A DNA stretch of 64,000 nucleotides from Brachybacterium paraconglomeratum (GCF_003994255.1 NZ_ML133859.1:1-64000), one strand, 5' to 3'; shown: positions 38,265 to 47,155, counted from the stretch's first letter. Notes: generated by a model from the sequence alone, not told the origin. Numbers and translations are program-made.

Positions 38265-38326
38265 AGGTTCTGCGCCGCTGAGGACTCATCTCGTCGCCGG
38301 CACGGGTCCTCAGCGGTGCAGAACCT
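38265..38326. repeat. Long intergenic palindrome D
   Basis: A 62-bp palindrome with 25-nt arms matching at 22 positions: left arm AGGTTCTGCGCCGCTGAGG at 38265-38283 continuing to 38289, right arm ending GGTGCAGAACCT at 38326. It lies in the 347-bp gap between divergent genes, which otherwise holds palindrome E and the pxpA promoter region. Confidence 0.88.
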
Positions 38327-38386
38327 CGGCTCCGGCCCTCGGTGCGGGGCCGCACCAGCCACCGCCGCCCCGGACCCCGGCCGGCC

Positions 38387-38448
38387 AGGTTCTGTGCCGG
38401 TGGCGACTCATGTCGCGGCGTCCATGAGTCGTCCCGGGTGCAGAAGGT
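38387..38448. repeat. Long intergenic palindrome E
   Basis: Also exactly 62 bp, 122 bp after the start of D. The innermost CGACTCATG/CATGAGTCG is perfect and the outer arms pair with mismatches; the left arm opens AGGTTCTG as in D. D and E are thus related copies whose stems differ on both arms. Confidence 0.85.
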
Positions 38449-38588
38449 CGGGGGAACGCTCGCGCGCCGGGGCATGCGAACGCGCGGCATGACGCCCGCG
38501 CGTCCCGTCGGACGCAGGGCGGGATGACGCCTGCGCGGTCGGGGCCGACAATGGGGAGGACCCCGCCGTCGGACGAAGGAGCCCGCCC

Positions 38589-39353
38589 ATGACCGCCACC
38601 GCCGTCGTCGACCTCAACGCCGACCTCGGGGAGGGCTTCGGCGACTGGTCGATGGGGGACGACGCCGCGATGCTCGAGGTCGTCACCACCGCGAACATCG
38701 CCTGCGGCGGCCACGCCGGGGACGGCTCGACGATGCGCGCCGCCTGCCGGGCCGCCGCCGCGCGTGGCGTCGCGATCACCGCGCACGTCGCCTATCCGGA
38801 TCTGCAGGGCTTCGGCCGGCGCTTCCTCGAGATCGCCCCTGATGACCTCACGGACCAGGTGGTCGTCCAGGCCGGGGCGCTGCAGGCGATGGCCCGCGCG
38901 GAGGGGACCAGCGTGCGCGGGGTGAAGCCCCACGGCGCCCTGTACAACGCGCTCGCCCGTCACGAGGCGCAGGCCGGCGCGGTGGTGCGGGCGCTCGGCG
39001 AGCTCGACGGCCTGCCCCTGGTGGCGGCGCCCGGCGCCGTGGTCGTCCCCGCGGCGGAGGCGGCGGGGCTCGAGGTGGTGCTCGAAGGCTTCGCCGACCG
39101 CGCCTATCTCCCCGACGGCACCCTCACCCCGCGCACGCGGCCCGGCGCCGTGCTCACCGACCCCGAGGCGGTCTCGGCCCAGGCGCTGTCGATCGCGACC
39201 GAGGGCGGGGTGCGCGCGGCCGACGGCACCTGGGTCGATCTGCCGGTGCGGTCGCTGTGCCTGCACGGGGACACCCCCGGCGCCGTCGAGCTCGCCCGGG
39301 CGGTGCGGGCCCGGCTCGAGGAGGCGGGCGTGACCCTGCAGGCGGCGCTGTGA
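38589..39353 (+). CDS. pxpA: 5-oxoprolinase subunit A (LamB/YcsF family)
   Basis: Part of the ATP-dependent PxpABC complex that opens 5-oxoproline (pyroglutamate) to glutamate. The 254-residue protein carries the family opening VDLNADLGEGFGDW, then TTANIACGGHAGDGSTM, HVAYPDLQGFGRRF, VKPHGALYNAL and the closing CLHGDTPGAVELARAVR. The ATG is preceded by GAAGGAG. Its stop overlaps the GTG of pxpBC (GTGA), so subunits are made in coupled fashion. The upstream gap holds palindromes D and E. Confidence 0.94.
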   Translation: MTATAVVDLNADLGEGFGDWSMGDDAAMLEVVTTANIACGGHAGDGSTMRAACRAAAARGVAITAHVAYPDLQGFGRRFLEIAPDDLTDQVVVQAGALQAMARAEGTSVRGVKPHGALYNALARHEAQAGAVVRALGELDGLPLVAAPGAVVVPAAEAAGLEVVLEGFADRAYLPDGTLTPRTRPGAVLTDPEAVSAQALSIATEGGVRAADGTWVDLPVRSLCLHGDTPGAVELARAVRARLEEAGVTLQAAL

Positions 39354-41110
39354 AGGACCGGGCAACGGACACCCTCCCTCCCCCGCTGCGCGTGCACCGC
39401 GCCGGGGAGACCAGCGTCCTCGCCGAGTATCCCGACACCGCCGCGGTGCTCGCCGCGGCCGCGGCCGTGCGCGCCCTCTCCCCCGCACACCTGCTGGAGC
39501 TCGTCCCCGCCGAGCGCACCCTGCTGCTGCACGGCGCTGCGCCGCGCGACGTGCGAGAGCTCGCGGACCTGCTCTCGCAGCTCCCCCGCTCCGCGCGCGA
39601 GGACAGCGACGGCGGCGAGGCCAGCATCGGCATCGTCTACGACGGCGAGGACCTGGAGGAGGTCGCGGAGCTGCTCGGGATGAGCAAGGACGTGCTGATC
39701 AGCGCGCATTCCGGGGCGACGTGGACGGTCGCCTTCGGCGGCTTCGCGCCCGGCTTCCCCTATCTCGTCGCCGGCGATCCCCACGAGGCGTCCGGCCCGC
39801 CCTGGGAGGTGCCGCGCCGCGCCGAGCCCCGCACGTCGGTGCCCGCAGGCGCCGTCGGCCTCGCCTCCCGCTACTGCGGCATCTACCCGCGCCCCTCTCC
39901 CGGCGGCTGGCAGCTGATCGGCCGCAGCGACGCGCCCCTGTTCGACGTGCACCGGGAGCCGCCCGCACTGCTCAGCCCCGGCACGCGGGTGCGCTTCACG
40001 CCGCAGCGCGCCGCCTCACGTCCGACCGCCGCGACCGCCGCGGCGCTGGCCCGCGCCGCGCGGGAGGCCGCGGCCGTCCCCGCCCGGCTCGGGCTCCATC
40101 GCGGCGCGGGCCCGGGCACGAGCTCCCGTCCCGCGCTCGAGATCCTCTCCCCTGGTCCGCTGGCCCTGATCGAGGACGCCGGCAGGCCCGGCCGGGCATC
40201 GATCGGCGTGAGCCGGTCCGGGGCCTTCGACCGCGGCGCCCTGCAGCGCGCGAATCGCGCCGTCGGCAATCCCTCCGGCGCCGCCGCGCTCGAGATCCTG
40301 CTGGGACCGCTCGCGCTGCGCGCCGCCGCGCCGACGGTCGTCGCCGTCTCCGGCGCGCAGGCCCCGGTGCGGATCGGGCGCGGCGACGACGAGGTCGGCG
40401 ACGTGGAGCTGCCGGCCGACGCCTCCCGCGAACGCGCCCTCGCCCTGGACCCCGGCGACCGGATCGAGGTGGGCCCGGCCGCGGACGGGCTGCGGCTGGT
40501 CCTCGCGGTCCGGGGCGGGATCACGCAGGTGAGGCGGCAGGATCCCGCCGACGACGAGCTGCTCGAGGTGCTCGGCGCACGCTCCCGCGACACCCTCTCC
40601 GACCTCGGCCCGGATCCGCTGCAGGCCGGCGACCTGCTGCTCGTCGGCCCCGAGCGCGGCCTCGACGCGGTGCCGGCCGCCGGGGACGCCGTCCCGCCGT
40701 CGTCGGCCGAGCATCCCGACGAGGACACCATCCGCATCGCCGTGCTCATCGGGCCGCGCGCCGAGCTGCTCGGCGACGAGGCGGTCGAGGCGCTGCTCGG
40801 CACGGACTGGACGGTGCGGCAGGAGTCCGACCGGGTCGGGGTGCGGCTCGATGGGCCGGTGCTCCCGGTCCCCTCGGGTGCGGCGACCGTGCCGAGCGAG
40901 CCGATGCTGCCCGGGGCGGTGCAGGTGCCGCCCTCGGGGCTCCCGGTCGTCTTCGGCCCCGACCACCCCACCACCGGCGGCTATCCGGTGATCGCCGTGG
41001 TCACGCGGGAGGGTCTGGACCGCCTCGCCCAGGCCGGGCCGGGCACACGCCTGCGCTTCGTCACCACGGACGGCGACGGGACGCGCTGGTCGCCACCCGC
41101 CCGCCGATGA
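39350..41110 (+). CDS. 5-oxoprolinase subunits B and C fused in one chain
   Basis: A 586-residue fusion of the PxpB (KipI-like) and PxpC (KipA-like, urea-amidolyase-related) subunits. Residues about 14-235 are PxpB: TSVLAEYPD, then SGATWTVAFGGFAPGFPYL and LASRYCGIYPRPSPGGWQLIG. Residues about 260-580 are PxpC: EILSPGPLALIEDAGRPGRASIGVSRSG (partly cited), NRAVGNPSGAAALEILLGPL and the closing GYPVIAVVTREGLDRLAQAGPG. Between them is an Ala/Arg-rich linker. GTG 39350 overlaps the pxpA stop. The longer upstream frame is a pxpA shadow. In E. coli B and C are separate genes; fused forms occur in actinobacteria. Confidence 0.92.
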   Translation: MKDRATDTLPPPLRVHRAGETSVLAEYPDTAAVLAAAAAVRALSPAHLLELVPAERTLLLHGAAPRDVRELADLLSQLPRSAREDSDGGEASIGIVYDGEDLEEVAELLGMSKDVLISAHSGATWTVAFGGFAPGFPYLVAGDPHEASGPPWEVPRRAEPRTSVPAGAVGLASRYCGIYPRPSPGGWQLIGRSDAPLFDVHREPPALLSPGTRVRFTPQRAASRPTAATAAALARAAREAAAVPARLGLHRGAGPGTSSRPALEILSPGPLALIEDAGRPGRASIGVSRSGAFDRGALQRANRAVGNPSGAAALEILLGPLALRAAAPTVVAVSGAQAPVRIGRGDDEVGDVELPADASRERALALDPGDRIEVGPAADGLRLVLAVRGGITQVRRQDPADDELLEVLGARSRDTLSDLGPDPLQAGDLLLVGPERGLDAVPAAGDAVPPSSAEHPDEDTIRIAVLIGPRAELLGDEAVEALLGTDWTVRQESDRVGVRLDGPVLPVPSGAATVPSEPMLPGAVQVPPSGLPVVFGPDHPTTGGYPVIAVVTREGLDRLAQAGPGTRLRFVTTDGDGTRWSPPARR

Positions 41111-41123
41111 CACGATGGGAGGC

Positions 41124-41615
41124 ATGCCGCGCCTCCTCCCCGACCCCGCCTACTTCGGCTCCCTGCCCAAGGTCATCACCTCGGGAGCGGTGATCCTGCG
41201 CGACGAGGACGGCCGCTTCGTCATCGAGAAGCCGAACTACCGTCCGCACTGGCTGCTGCCCGGCGGCGGGGTCGATCCCGGCGAGGACGCCCGGCAGTGC
41301 GCCCAGCGCGAGGTCATGGAGGAGCTGGGCCTGGACGTCGAGGTGGGTCGCCTTCTCGCCGTGGACTGGCTGCCGGCGAGTCCGGTGCGCAGCGCCCCGA
41401 TGGGCGTGCACTTCATCTTCGACGCCGGTGTGATCCCGCGCGCACAGCTCGAGGCGGAGATCGTGCCGCAGGCCTCCGAGCTCGACGACTGGGCGCTCAT
41501 CGAGGAGGACCGGGCGGAGCTGCTGTCGACCTGGGGCGCCGCCCGTGCCCGGCGCGCTCTCGCGGTGCTGCGCGGCGAGGCCGAGGTGGACCTCGCCTCC
41601 CATTCCCGGCGGTGA
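41124..41615 (+). CDS. Nudix hydrolase
   Basis: A 163-residue pyrophosphohydrolase of the Nudix superfamily. The Nudix box is complete: GGGVDPGEDARQCAQREVM followed by EELGL, with the metal-binding REVMEE. The strand WLLPGG precedes it and the C-terminal region is acidic. The substrate (oxidised nucleotide, NDP-sugar or other) cannot be told. ATG 41124 follows GGGAGG, favouring it over ATG 41115. It starts 13 bp after pxpBC and is probably co-transcribed. A paired GCCGACGGG hairpin follows its stop. Confidence 0.9.
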   Translation: MPRLLPDPAYFGSLPKVITSGAVILRDEDGRFVIEKPNYRPHWLLPGGGVDPGEDARQCAQREVMEELGLDVEVGRLLAVDWLPASPVRSAPMGVHFIFDAGVIPRAQLEAEIVPQASELDDWALIEEDRAELLSTWGAARARRALAVLRGEAEVDLASHSRR

Positions 41616-41646
41616 CCTGTCGGTCCCGTCGGGAGGTCCGCGGCCG

Positions 41647-41722
41647 AGCGGCCGACGGGGCCCGTCGGGCGCGGCAGCTCGCCGGCGGCGATGCCCCTCG
41701 GGCGCGACGCCCGTCGGCCGCT
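41647..41722 (+). terminator. Nested hairpins after the Nudix gene
   Basis: AGCGGCCGACGGG (41647-41659) is perfectly complementary to CCCGTCGGCCGCT (41710-41722), and inside it CCGACGGG/CCCGTCGG (41652-41668) is a compact palindrome. The remainder of the 307-bp gap before the next gene has no coding frame and ends with the MFS ribosome site. Confidence 0.65.
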
Positions 41723-41922
41723 GATCGTCCCGCGTGTCGAGATCGCCCAAGACGACCCCCGAACCGCAACCCTTCCGAGACGTCCCACTTTTTCTCACCC
41801 TGACCAGGAGTCCTGCCTCCGGCAGCGCGCCGCACCGCCCGACAGTGTGATCCACACCGCACGACGCAGCGGTCGCGGTGGGCCATGATGTGCCCACCCC
41901 TCCCCTCGTCGTCGGAGATGAC

Positions 41923-43425
41923 ATGAGCCCCTCCCCCCTCGCCCCGGAGTCCCCTGCCCCGGTCAGCCGGCCGCTCACCCGGTCGCAGCGCTTGGACCGC
42001 CTCCCCTTCACCCGCAAGCACGGCAAGCTGCTGGGCGCCTCCGGCATCGGCTGGGCGCTCGACGCGATGGACGTCGGCCTGATCTCCTTCGTCATCGCCG
42101 CGCTCACCGTCCACTGGGACCTCGCGAAGTCCGACGGGTCCCTCATCGCCTCCGCCGGCTTCGCCGGGATGGCGATCGGCGCGAGCCTCGGCGGGCTGCT
42201 GGCCGACAGGATCGGCCGACGCTCCGTCTTCGCCCTGACCCTGCTCGTCTACGGCCTGGCCACCGGCGCCTCCGCACTCGCCCTGGGCGTCGGCGCGCTG
42301 ATCGCGCTGCGCTTCGTGGTGGGCCTGGGGCTCGGCGCCGAGCTGCCCGTCGCCTCGACGCTGATGAGCGAGTTCGCACCTGCCCGGATCCGCGGCCGGA
42401 TCATCGTGTGGCTCGAGGCGTTCTGGGCCGGCGGCTGGATCCTCGCCGCCGTGATCGGCACGTTCGTGGCGACGTCGGGGCCGGCCGGATGGCGCTGGGC
42501 GCTCGCGCTCGGCATGATCCCGGCCGTCTACTCGCTGGTGATCCGTCTCGGGATGCCCGAGTCCGTGCGCTTCCTGGAGACGAAGGGCCGTCACCAGGAG
42601 GCCGAGCGGATCGTCCGCGACTTCGAGGCCTCCGCCGGGATCGGGGCGCCCTCGCAGGTCGAGGCGTCCACCGAGGCCCCCGCCGCCGACGGTCCCGGCA
42701 GGATCGGTCGCGCGGCAGAATCCACGGACTCCGCCGTGACACTGCCCGTCGAGGAGACGGGCATCGTCGCCGCCGACGGGTCCGGCCGTGTCTCCGCCGA
42801 CGCGGTCGGCGTCGTGCCGGAGGCCGATCAGGTCGCGACCGGCGGCATCTGGTCGGCGTCCCTCCGCGCCCGCACCGCCGGGCTGTGGGTGGTGTGGTTC
42901 TGCATCAACCTCTCCTACTACGGCGCGTTCATCTGGATCCCGACGCTGCTGGTGGACCGCGGTTTCGACCTCACGAAGTCCTTCACCTTCACGCTGATCA
43001 TCACGCTCGCCCAGATCCCCGGCTACGCCGCTGCGGCCTGGCTGATCGAGGTGCTGGGACGGCGCTGGACCCTCACGATCTTCCTCGCCGGCTCGGCGCT
43101 GTCCGCCGTGGGCTACGGCATGGCCGACTCCGAGGCGATGATCCTGGTGGCCGGCTGTCTGCTGAGCTTCTTCAACCTCGGCGCCTGGGGCGCGCTGTAC
43201 GCGATCGGCCCGGAGCTCTACCCCACCGCGGTGCGCGGCACGGGCACGGGCGCGGCCGCCGCCTTCGGCCGCCTCGCCTCGATCATCGCCCCGTTCCTGG
43301 TGCCGGCGCTGGTGCTCGCCGGCGGGCAGTGGCTCGCCTTCGGGGTGTTCGCGCTCGCCTTCGCCGTCGCCGCCGCCGCGGCCTTCACCCTGCCCGAGCA
43401 GCGGGGGAAGGCGCTGGCGGAGTAG
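41923..43425 (+). CDS. MFS transporter, sugar-porter/NiaP-like
   Basis: A 500-residue, 12-helix symporter. The MFS signature GGLLADRIGRRSVFAL is after helix 2, LRFVVGLGLGAELPVASTLMSEF in helices 4-5, and the second-half repeat has LIEVLGRRWTLTIF and AIGPELYPTAVRGTGTG, a sugar-porter/organic-acid hallmark. WALDAMDVGLISF at helix 1 resembles nicotinate (NiaP) and aromatic-acid transporters. The central loop (about residues 240-305) is unusually long and low-complexity. ATG 41923 has GGAGATGAC; an earlier in-frame ATG at 41878 lacks a site. The substrate is not determined. The gene is downstream of pxpA-pxpBC-nudix and converges on the tetritol operon. Confidence 0.85.
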   Translation: MSPSPLAPESPAPVSRPLTRSQRLDRLPFTRKHGKLLGASGIGWALDAMDVGLISFVIAALTVHWDLAKSDGSLIASAGFAGMAIGASLGGLLADRIGRRSVFALTLLVYGLATGASALALGVGALIALRFVVGLGLGAELPVASTLMSEFAPARIRGRIIVWLEAFWAGGWILAAVIGTFVATSGPAGWRWALALGMIPAVYSLVIRLGMPESVRFLETKGRHQEAERIVRDFEASAGIGAPSQVEASTEAPAADGPGRIGRAAESTDSAVTLPVEETGIVAADGSGRVSADAVGVVPEADQVATGGIWSASLRARTAGLWVVWFCINLSYYGAFIWIPTLLVDRGFDLTKSFTFTLIITLAQIPGYAAAAWLIEVLGRRWTLTIFLAGSALSAVGYGMADSEAMILVAGCLLSFFNLGAWGALYAIGPELYPTAVRGTGTGAAAAFGRLASIIAPFLVPALVLAGGQWLAFGVFALAFAVAAAAAFTLPEQRGKALAE

Positions 43426-43489
43426 GTCTCCGGCGCTGCCGCGACGGCAGGGGGCTGCGACGATCAGCGCCCCGCGTCACCAGGCACGT

Positions 43490-43600
43490 GTTGTTCGACG
43501 ACCGGTACCACGCCGCAGAGGTTGTTCGACGTCCGGTACCAGTTTCCTGGTACCGGACGTCGAACAACTGGCGCGGTCCTGGTACCCGACGTCGATCAAC
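43490..43600. repeat. Nested four-arm palindrome F
   Basis: Arms at 43490-43510 and 43521-43542 read GTTGTTCGACG(A/T)CCGGTACCA; arms at 43547-43568 and 43579-43600 are their inverted copies. The inner pair is a perfect 22-bp stem with a 4-nt loop (TTTC); the outer pair matches with three differences. It occupies the centre of the 359-bp gap between convergent genes; the rest of the gap is GC-rich with GAGCCCGG repeats and no gene. Confidence 0.93.
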
Positions 43601-43784
43601 TGGCCGGTGATAGGCGCGTGCGGGGTGAGGGGACGCCGCCGGCCCGCGTGCCGGGGCCGAGCCGGTCATACCGAGCCCGAGCCCGGGGTGCCGAGCCCGG
43701 AGCACCGGGACAGAGCCACTCCCCGAGCCGGTCAACCCGTTCCGGAGCCCGGGGCACCATGCCGGGCCCGGGCCCGGCGTCCGC

Positions 43785-44252
43785 TCACTTGTCGAGAGAG
43801 CCGTCGTAGGCGCAGATCGCGTCGACCTTCGCCGCCGAGGACGACTCCGGGTCGAACTCGAGGTCGAGCCACACCTTCACCAGCTCCTTCGCGAGCTCCA
43901 GCCCGATCACACGCTCGCCCATGCACAGCACCTGCGCATTGTTCGACAGCACCGAACGCTGCACGGAGTAGAGGTCGTGCGCGGTCACGGCGCGGATACC
44001 GGAGACCTTGTTCGCCGCGATCGCGACGCCCAGACCGGTGCCGCAGATCAGCAGGGCCCGGTCGGCCTCGCCGGCGGCGATCTTCTCCGCCGCCTCGACC
44101 GCGACGTTCGGGTAATAGGTGCCGTCCTCACGGCCGGTCACGCCCACGTCGATGACCTTCTCGACGCGGGGGTCCTGCTCGAGCAGCTCCTTGAGCGCGG
44201 ACTTGTGGCCGTAGCCGGCGTTGTCGGAACCGGTGACGATGGTCAGAGCCAT
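43785..44252 (-). CDS. RpiB-family isomerase, probable D-erythrulose-4-phosphate isomerase
   Basis: A 155-residue RpiB/LacAB fold protein. IVTGSDNAGYGHKSALKEL (site entrance), DVGVTGREDGTYYPNVA, LLICGTGLGVAIAANKVSGIRA with the catalytic cysteine, and DLYSVQRSVLSNNAQVLCMGERVIG are intact. RpiB relatives act on ribose 5-phosphate, allose 6-phosphate or, as EryI of tetritol pathways, D-erythrulose 4-phosphate. The gene is last in an operon with an EltD-like dehydrogenase and a dihydroxyacetone-kinase-type kinase, so the EryI role, giving erythrose 4-phosphate, is the best inference. ATG 44252 has AAGGAG upstream; the longer frame is rejected. Ribose-5-phosphate isomerase remains possible. Confidence 0.85.
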   Translation of the reverse strand: MALTIVTGSDNAGYGHKSALKELLEQDPRVEKVIDVGVTGREDGTYYPNVAVEAAEKIAAGEADRALLICGTGLGVAIAANKVSGIRAVTAHDLYSVQRSVLSNNAQVLCMGERVIGLELAKELVKVWLDLEFDPESSSAAKVDAICAYDGSLDK

Positions 44253-44334
44253 GATGTTCTCCTTCGGTGACGAATGACGGAAGTGCAGGTGAGAGGGAGG
44301 CGGCGGCGCGGTGAGGCGCCGCGGCCGCCCCTGC

Positions 44335-46071
44335 TCAGGCCGAGAGCTTCTCGGCCAGCAGCGTGACGATCTTCGAGAATGAGATCGCGCCGGGGTCGGG
44401 GGTGCCCACGGACTTGTCGCCGTGGTTGCGGGCGCGGCCCAGGGTCGCGGAGATGTCCGCGGTGGCCTCGGCCGCCTCGACGGCGCGGGCCGCCGCGGTC
44501 TCGATCGTCCGGGAGGCGGAGGCGGCGGGGCCGTCACCCTTCTCGGCGCCCGTGGCCTGGGCGAGGGCGATCGCCTCGCGGAACGGCACGGCCGCATCGA
44601 CCATGGTCTTGTCGCCGGGCTTCGCCCCGCCGAGCCGCTCGACGGCCTCGACCGCCTGGACCAGGCCGGTCAGCAGGTGCTCGCCGGAGACGGGCGCCTC
44701 GTCGGAGAAGGCGCTGCCGAGGCTGGTCAGCGCCGCGCCCCACAGCGCGCCGGAGGTGCCGCCGGCCTCGGCGGACCAGGCGGCGCCGGCCTGGACGAGG
44801 ACGGTGCGGGCGCCGCAGCCACCGGCGATGACCCGGTCGGCGGCCGTGCGGGCGGCCTTCGCGCCGAGGACCATGCCCTGGCCGTGGTCGCCGTCGCCGG
44901 CGATCGCGTCCATCCGGCCGAGCTCCGGCTCGAGCTCGACCAGCAGCGCCTCGACGTCGGCGAGGATCCCGGCGATCCGCTGCGCCGACTCCTTCGACTC
45001 GTCGGACGCGTCCGGGATCGGGTCCTCGCCGGGGGTGTAGATCTCGGTGCGCTCGGTGCCGAGGTCGCCCTCGACGGTGCCGCCGCGGCGGAAGGCGGGG
45101 GCGTCGGCCGCGGCGAGCCAGTGCTGCTCGAGCTCCTCGTCCAGGCGCATCACGGTCAGGGACAGCCCGGCCATGTCGAGGCTGGTGACGTGCTCGCCCA
45201 CCTCGGGGCGCACGATGGTCAGGCCCGCCTCCTGCAGGAGCTGCGAGGCGTGCTTCCACACCACGAACATCTCCTCGTACTTCACGGTGCCCAGGCCGTT
45301 CAGCACCACGGCGACGCGCTGCGAGTCGAGCTCGGGGGTTTCGGCGAGGACGCCGTCGACCAGGACCTTCGCGAGCTCCTTCGCGCTCGGCATGGGCTGC
45401 TCGTCGATGCCGGGCTCGCCGTGGATGCCCAGGCCGATCGCCATCCGCCCCTCGGGGACGTGGAAGAGCGCGTCCTCCGCGCCGGGCAGGGTGCAGCCAT
45501 CGAAGGCGACGCCGAGGGAACGGGTGGCGTCGTTCGCCTTCCAGGCGAGGCGCTCGGCGTCGTCGAGGTCGGCGCCGGCCTGGATCGCGGCCCCGGCGAC
45601 CTTGAAGACGGGCAGGTCGCCGGCGATACCGCGGCGGTCGCGGTGCTCGCCCTCGAGGCCGGAGGCGATGTCGTCGCTGACCGCGACGATGCGCACGTCG
45701 ATGCCCTCGGCGCGCAGCTTCTCGGCGGCGACGCCGAAGTGGAGCACGTCCCCGGCGTAGTGGCCGAAGCCCAGGATCACGCCGCCGCCGTTCTCGGAGT
45801 TCTTCGCGACCGAGTACACCTGGTCGGAGGACGGCGAGGAGAAGATGTTCCCGCAGGGCGCGCCGTGGGCGAAGCCGGGGCCGACCCAGCCGGCGAAGGC
45901 CGGGTAGTGGCCGGACCCGCCGCCGACGACGAGCGCGGGCTGCCCGGCGGGGGTCCGCTTCGCGCGCACCACGCCGCCGTGCACGCGCAGCAGCTCCTCG
46001 GGGTGCGCGGCGACCAGGCCCTCGACGGCGTCGGAGGGGAAGGTCTGGGGGTCATCGAACAGGTAGGTCAT
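44335..46071 (-). CDS. DhaK-DhaL fused kinase, probable erythrulose kinase
   Basis: An ATP-dependent ketose kinase of 578 residues. The DhaK domain (1-330) holds VVGGGSGHYPAFAGWVG and His217 in AIGLGIHGEPG, the residue that binds the ketone covalently. The DhaL domain (about 365-578) holds AIAGDGDHGQGM at 391-400 with the Mg-binding aspartates, and GGTSGALWGAALTSLG. Such fused proteins phosphorylate dihydroxyacetone or, in mycobacterial tetritol pathways (LerK, DerK), erythrulose. The neighbouring EltD-like dehydrogenase, polyol permease and RpiB-type isomerase favour erythrulose. ATG 46071 follows GGAGAG. The longer start at 46149 is discounted. Confidence 0.88.
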   Translation of the reverse strand: MTYLFDDPQTFPSDAVEGLVAAHPEELLRVHGGVVRAKRTPAGQPALVVGGGSGHYPAFAGWVGPGFAHGAPCGNIFSSPSSDQVYSVAKNSENGGGVILGFGHYAGDVLHFGVAAEKLRAEGIDVRIVAVSDDIASGLEGEHRDRRGIAGDLPVFKVAGAAIQAGADLDDAERLAWKANDATRSLGVAFDGCTLPGAEDALFHVPEGRMAIGLGIHGEPGIDEQPMPSAKELAKVLVDGVLAETPELDSQRVAVVLNGLGTVKYEEMFVVWKHASQLLQEAGLTIVRPEVGEHVTSLDMAGLSLTVMRLDEELEQHWLAAADAPAFRRGGTVEGDLGTERTEIYTPGEDPIPDASDESKESAQRIAGILADVEALLVELEPELGRMDAIAGDGDHGQGMVLGAKAARTAADRVIAGGCGARTVLVQAGAAWSAEAGGTSGALWGAALTSLGSAFSDEAPVSGEHLLTGLVQAVEAVERLGGAKPGDKTMVDAAVPFREAIALAQATGAEKGDGPAASASRTIETAAARAVEAAEATADISATLGRARNHGDKSVGTPDPGAISFSKIVTLLAEKLSA

Positions 46072-46218
46072 CGGGTCTCTCCGGATCGGCGGGGTCGGTG
46101 CGGATGGGGGGCAGGTGCGGCGGCCGTCGGGCCGGCGCCGGGCGGGCATGGCGGCCGCGGTGGCGGGCGCGGGGCCGGCGGCGGGCCGCGGTCCCCACGG
46201 CGCCTCGGCCGCCGGGGC

Positions 46219-47004
46219 TCAGGCGGCGGTGTAGCCGCCGTCGATCGACAGGATCGAGCCTGTCACGAAGCTCGCGGCGTCGGAAGCGAGGTACACGGCG
46301 GCGCCGGCGAGCTCCTCCGGCTCGCCCGGGCGGGACATCGGGGTCATCGCGTTCCAGATGTCGATCTGGTCGCCGCCGGCCTCGTAGAAGCCGCGGGTCA
46401 GCTCGGTGCGCATGTATCCGGGCGCGATCGCGTTCACGCGCACGCCGCGGGAGGCCCACTCGAGCGCGGCGGAGCGGGTGAGGTTGTGGACCGCGGCCTT
46501 GGAGGCGTTGTAGGAGGCCTGGGTCTGGGGCATGTTGGCGATGATGCCGCTCATGGAGCCGGTGTTGATGATGCTGCCGCGGCCCCGCTCGAGCATGGCC
46601 CGACCGACGGCCGAGAGCACGTGGTAGACGCCGTCGAGGTTCAGGCTCATCACGGCCCGCCACTTCTCGCCGTCGCCGTCCTCGACCGGGTGGTGGATGG
46701 TGCGCCCGGCGTTGTTCAGCAGGATCTCGATCCCGCCGACCTCCTGGTCGATCTCGGCGACGACCTTCTCGACCATCGCCTGGTCGGTGACGTCGAGGTG
46801 GCGGTAGGAGACCTCCACCCCGGTCTCGGCGGCGAGGTCCTTCGCGGCCTGCTCGCCGGTCGCGTCGTCGATGTCGGCGAGCACGATCGGGGCGCCGTGC
46901 TGGGCGAGGCCGCGGGCCATCGCGAGGCCGAGGCCCTTCGCACCGCCGGTGACGAGGGCGGTGCGGCCGGTGAGGTCGAACATGGGGCTGATGGCGGAGG
47001 TCAT
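46219..47004 (-). CDS. Short-chain dehydrogenase/reductase, possibly a tetritol dehydrogenase
   Basis: A classical SDR of 261 residues. The NAD(P) motif is ALVTGGAKGLGLAMARGL; NNAG is present in LLNNAGRTIH; the catalytic Ser is in INTGSMSGI, and YNASK gives Tyr and Lys. Asp in IVLADIDD after the second strand indicates NAD preference. The end ITSIDGGY-like SILSIDGGYTAA is standard. The substrate is not fixed; in the operon it may be a D-threitol or other polyol dehydrogenase alongside EltD. The ATG follows AAGGAG. It is followed by the kinase gene about 150 bp downstream and preceded by a strong hairpin. Confidence 0.88.
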   Translation of the reverse strand: MTSAISPMFDLTGRTALVTGGAKGLGLAMARGLAQHGAPIVLADIDDATGEQAAKDLAAETGVEVSYRHLDVTDQAMVEKVVAEIDQEVGGIEILLNNAGRTIHHPVEDGDGEKWRAVMSLNLDGVYHVLSAVGRAMLERGRGSIINTGSMSGIIANMPQTQASYNASKAAVHNLTRSAALEWASRGVRVNAIAPGYMRTELTRGFYEAGGDQIDIWNAMTPMSRPGEPEELAGAAVYLASDAASFVTGSILSIDGGYTAA

Positions 47005-47114
47005 GGAGGACTCCTTCGAAGCAGTGGGCGGACGGGGCGAGCGGGGCCGACGGGCGCTGCGCGCGGGGCGGGGCGCGAGGGACGAGCGGACGGACCCGCC
47101 GGGACGGACGGGGC

Positions 47115-47147
47115 CCGGGGGCCGACGGTCCTTGCGTCGGCCCCCGG
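47115..47147 (-). terminator. Strong hairpin between the permease and SDR genes
   Basis: CCGGGGGCCGACG (47115-47127) and CGTCGGCCCCCGG (47135-47147) form a perfect 13-bp stem with a 7-nt loop, starting 9 bp after the permease stop. It may terminate part of the transcripts or protect the mRNA end, separating permease from SDR-kinase-isomerase expression. Confidence 0.75.
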
Positions 47148-47155
47148 GGCGCGGA

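Noticed and set aside
43785..44597. Longer start for the RpiB-type gene
   Set aside because: The extra N-terminal 115 residues are Arg/Pro-rich and overlap the kinase 3' end; ATG 44252 has AAGGAG and the family N-terminus.
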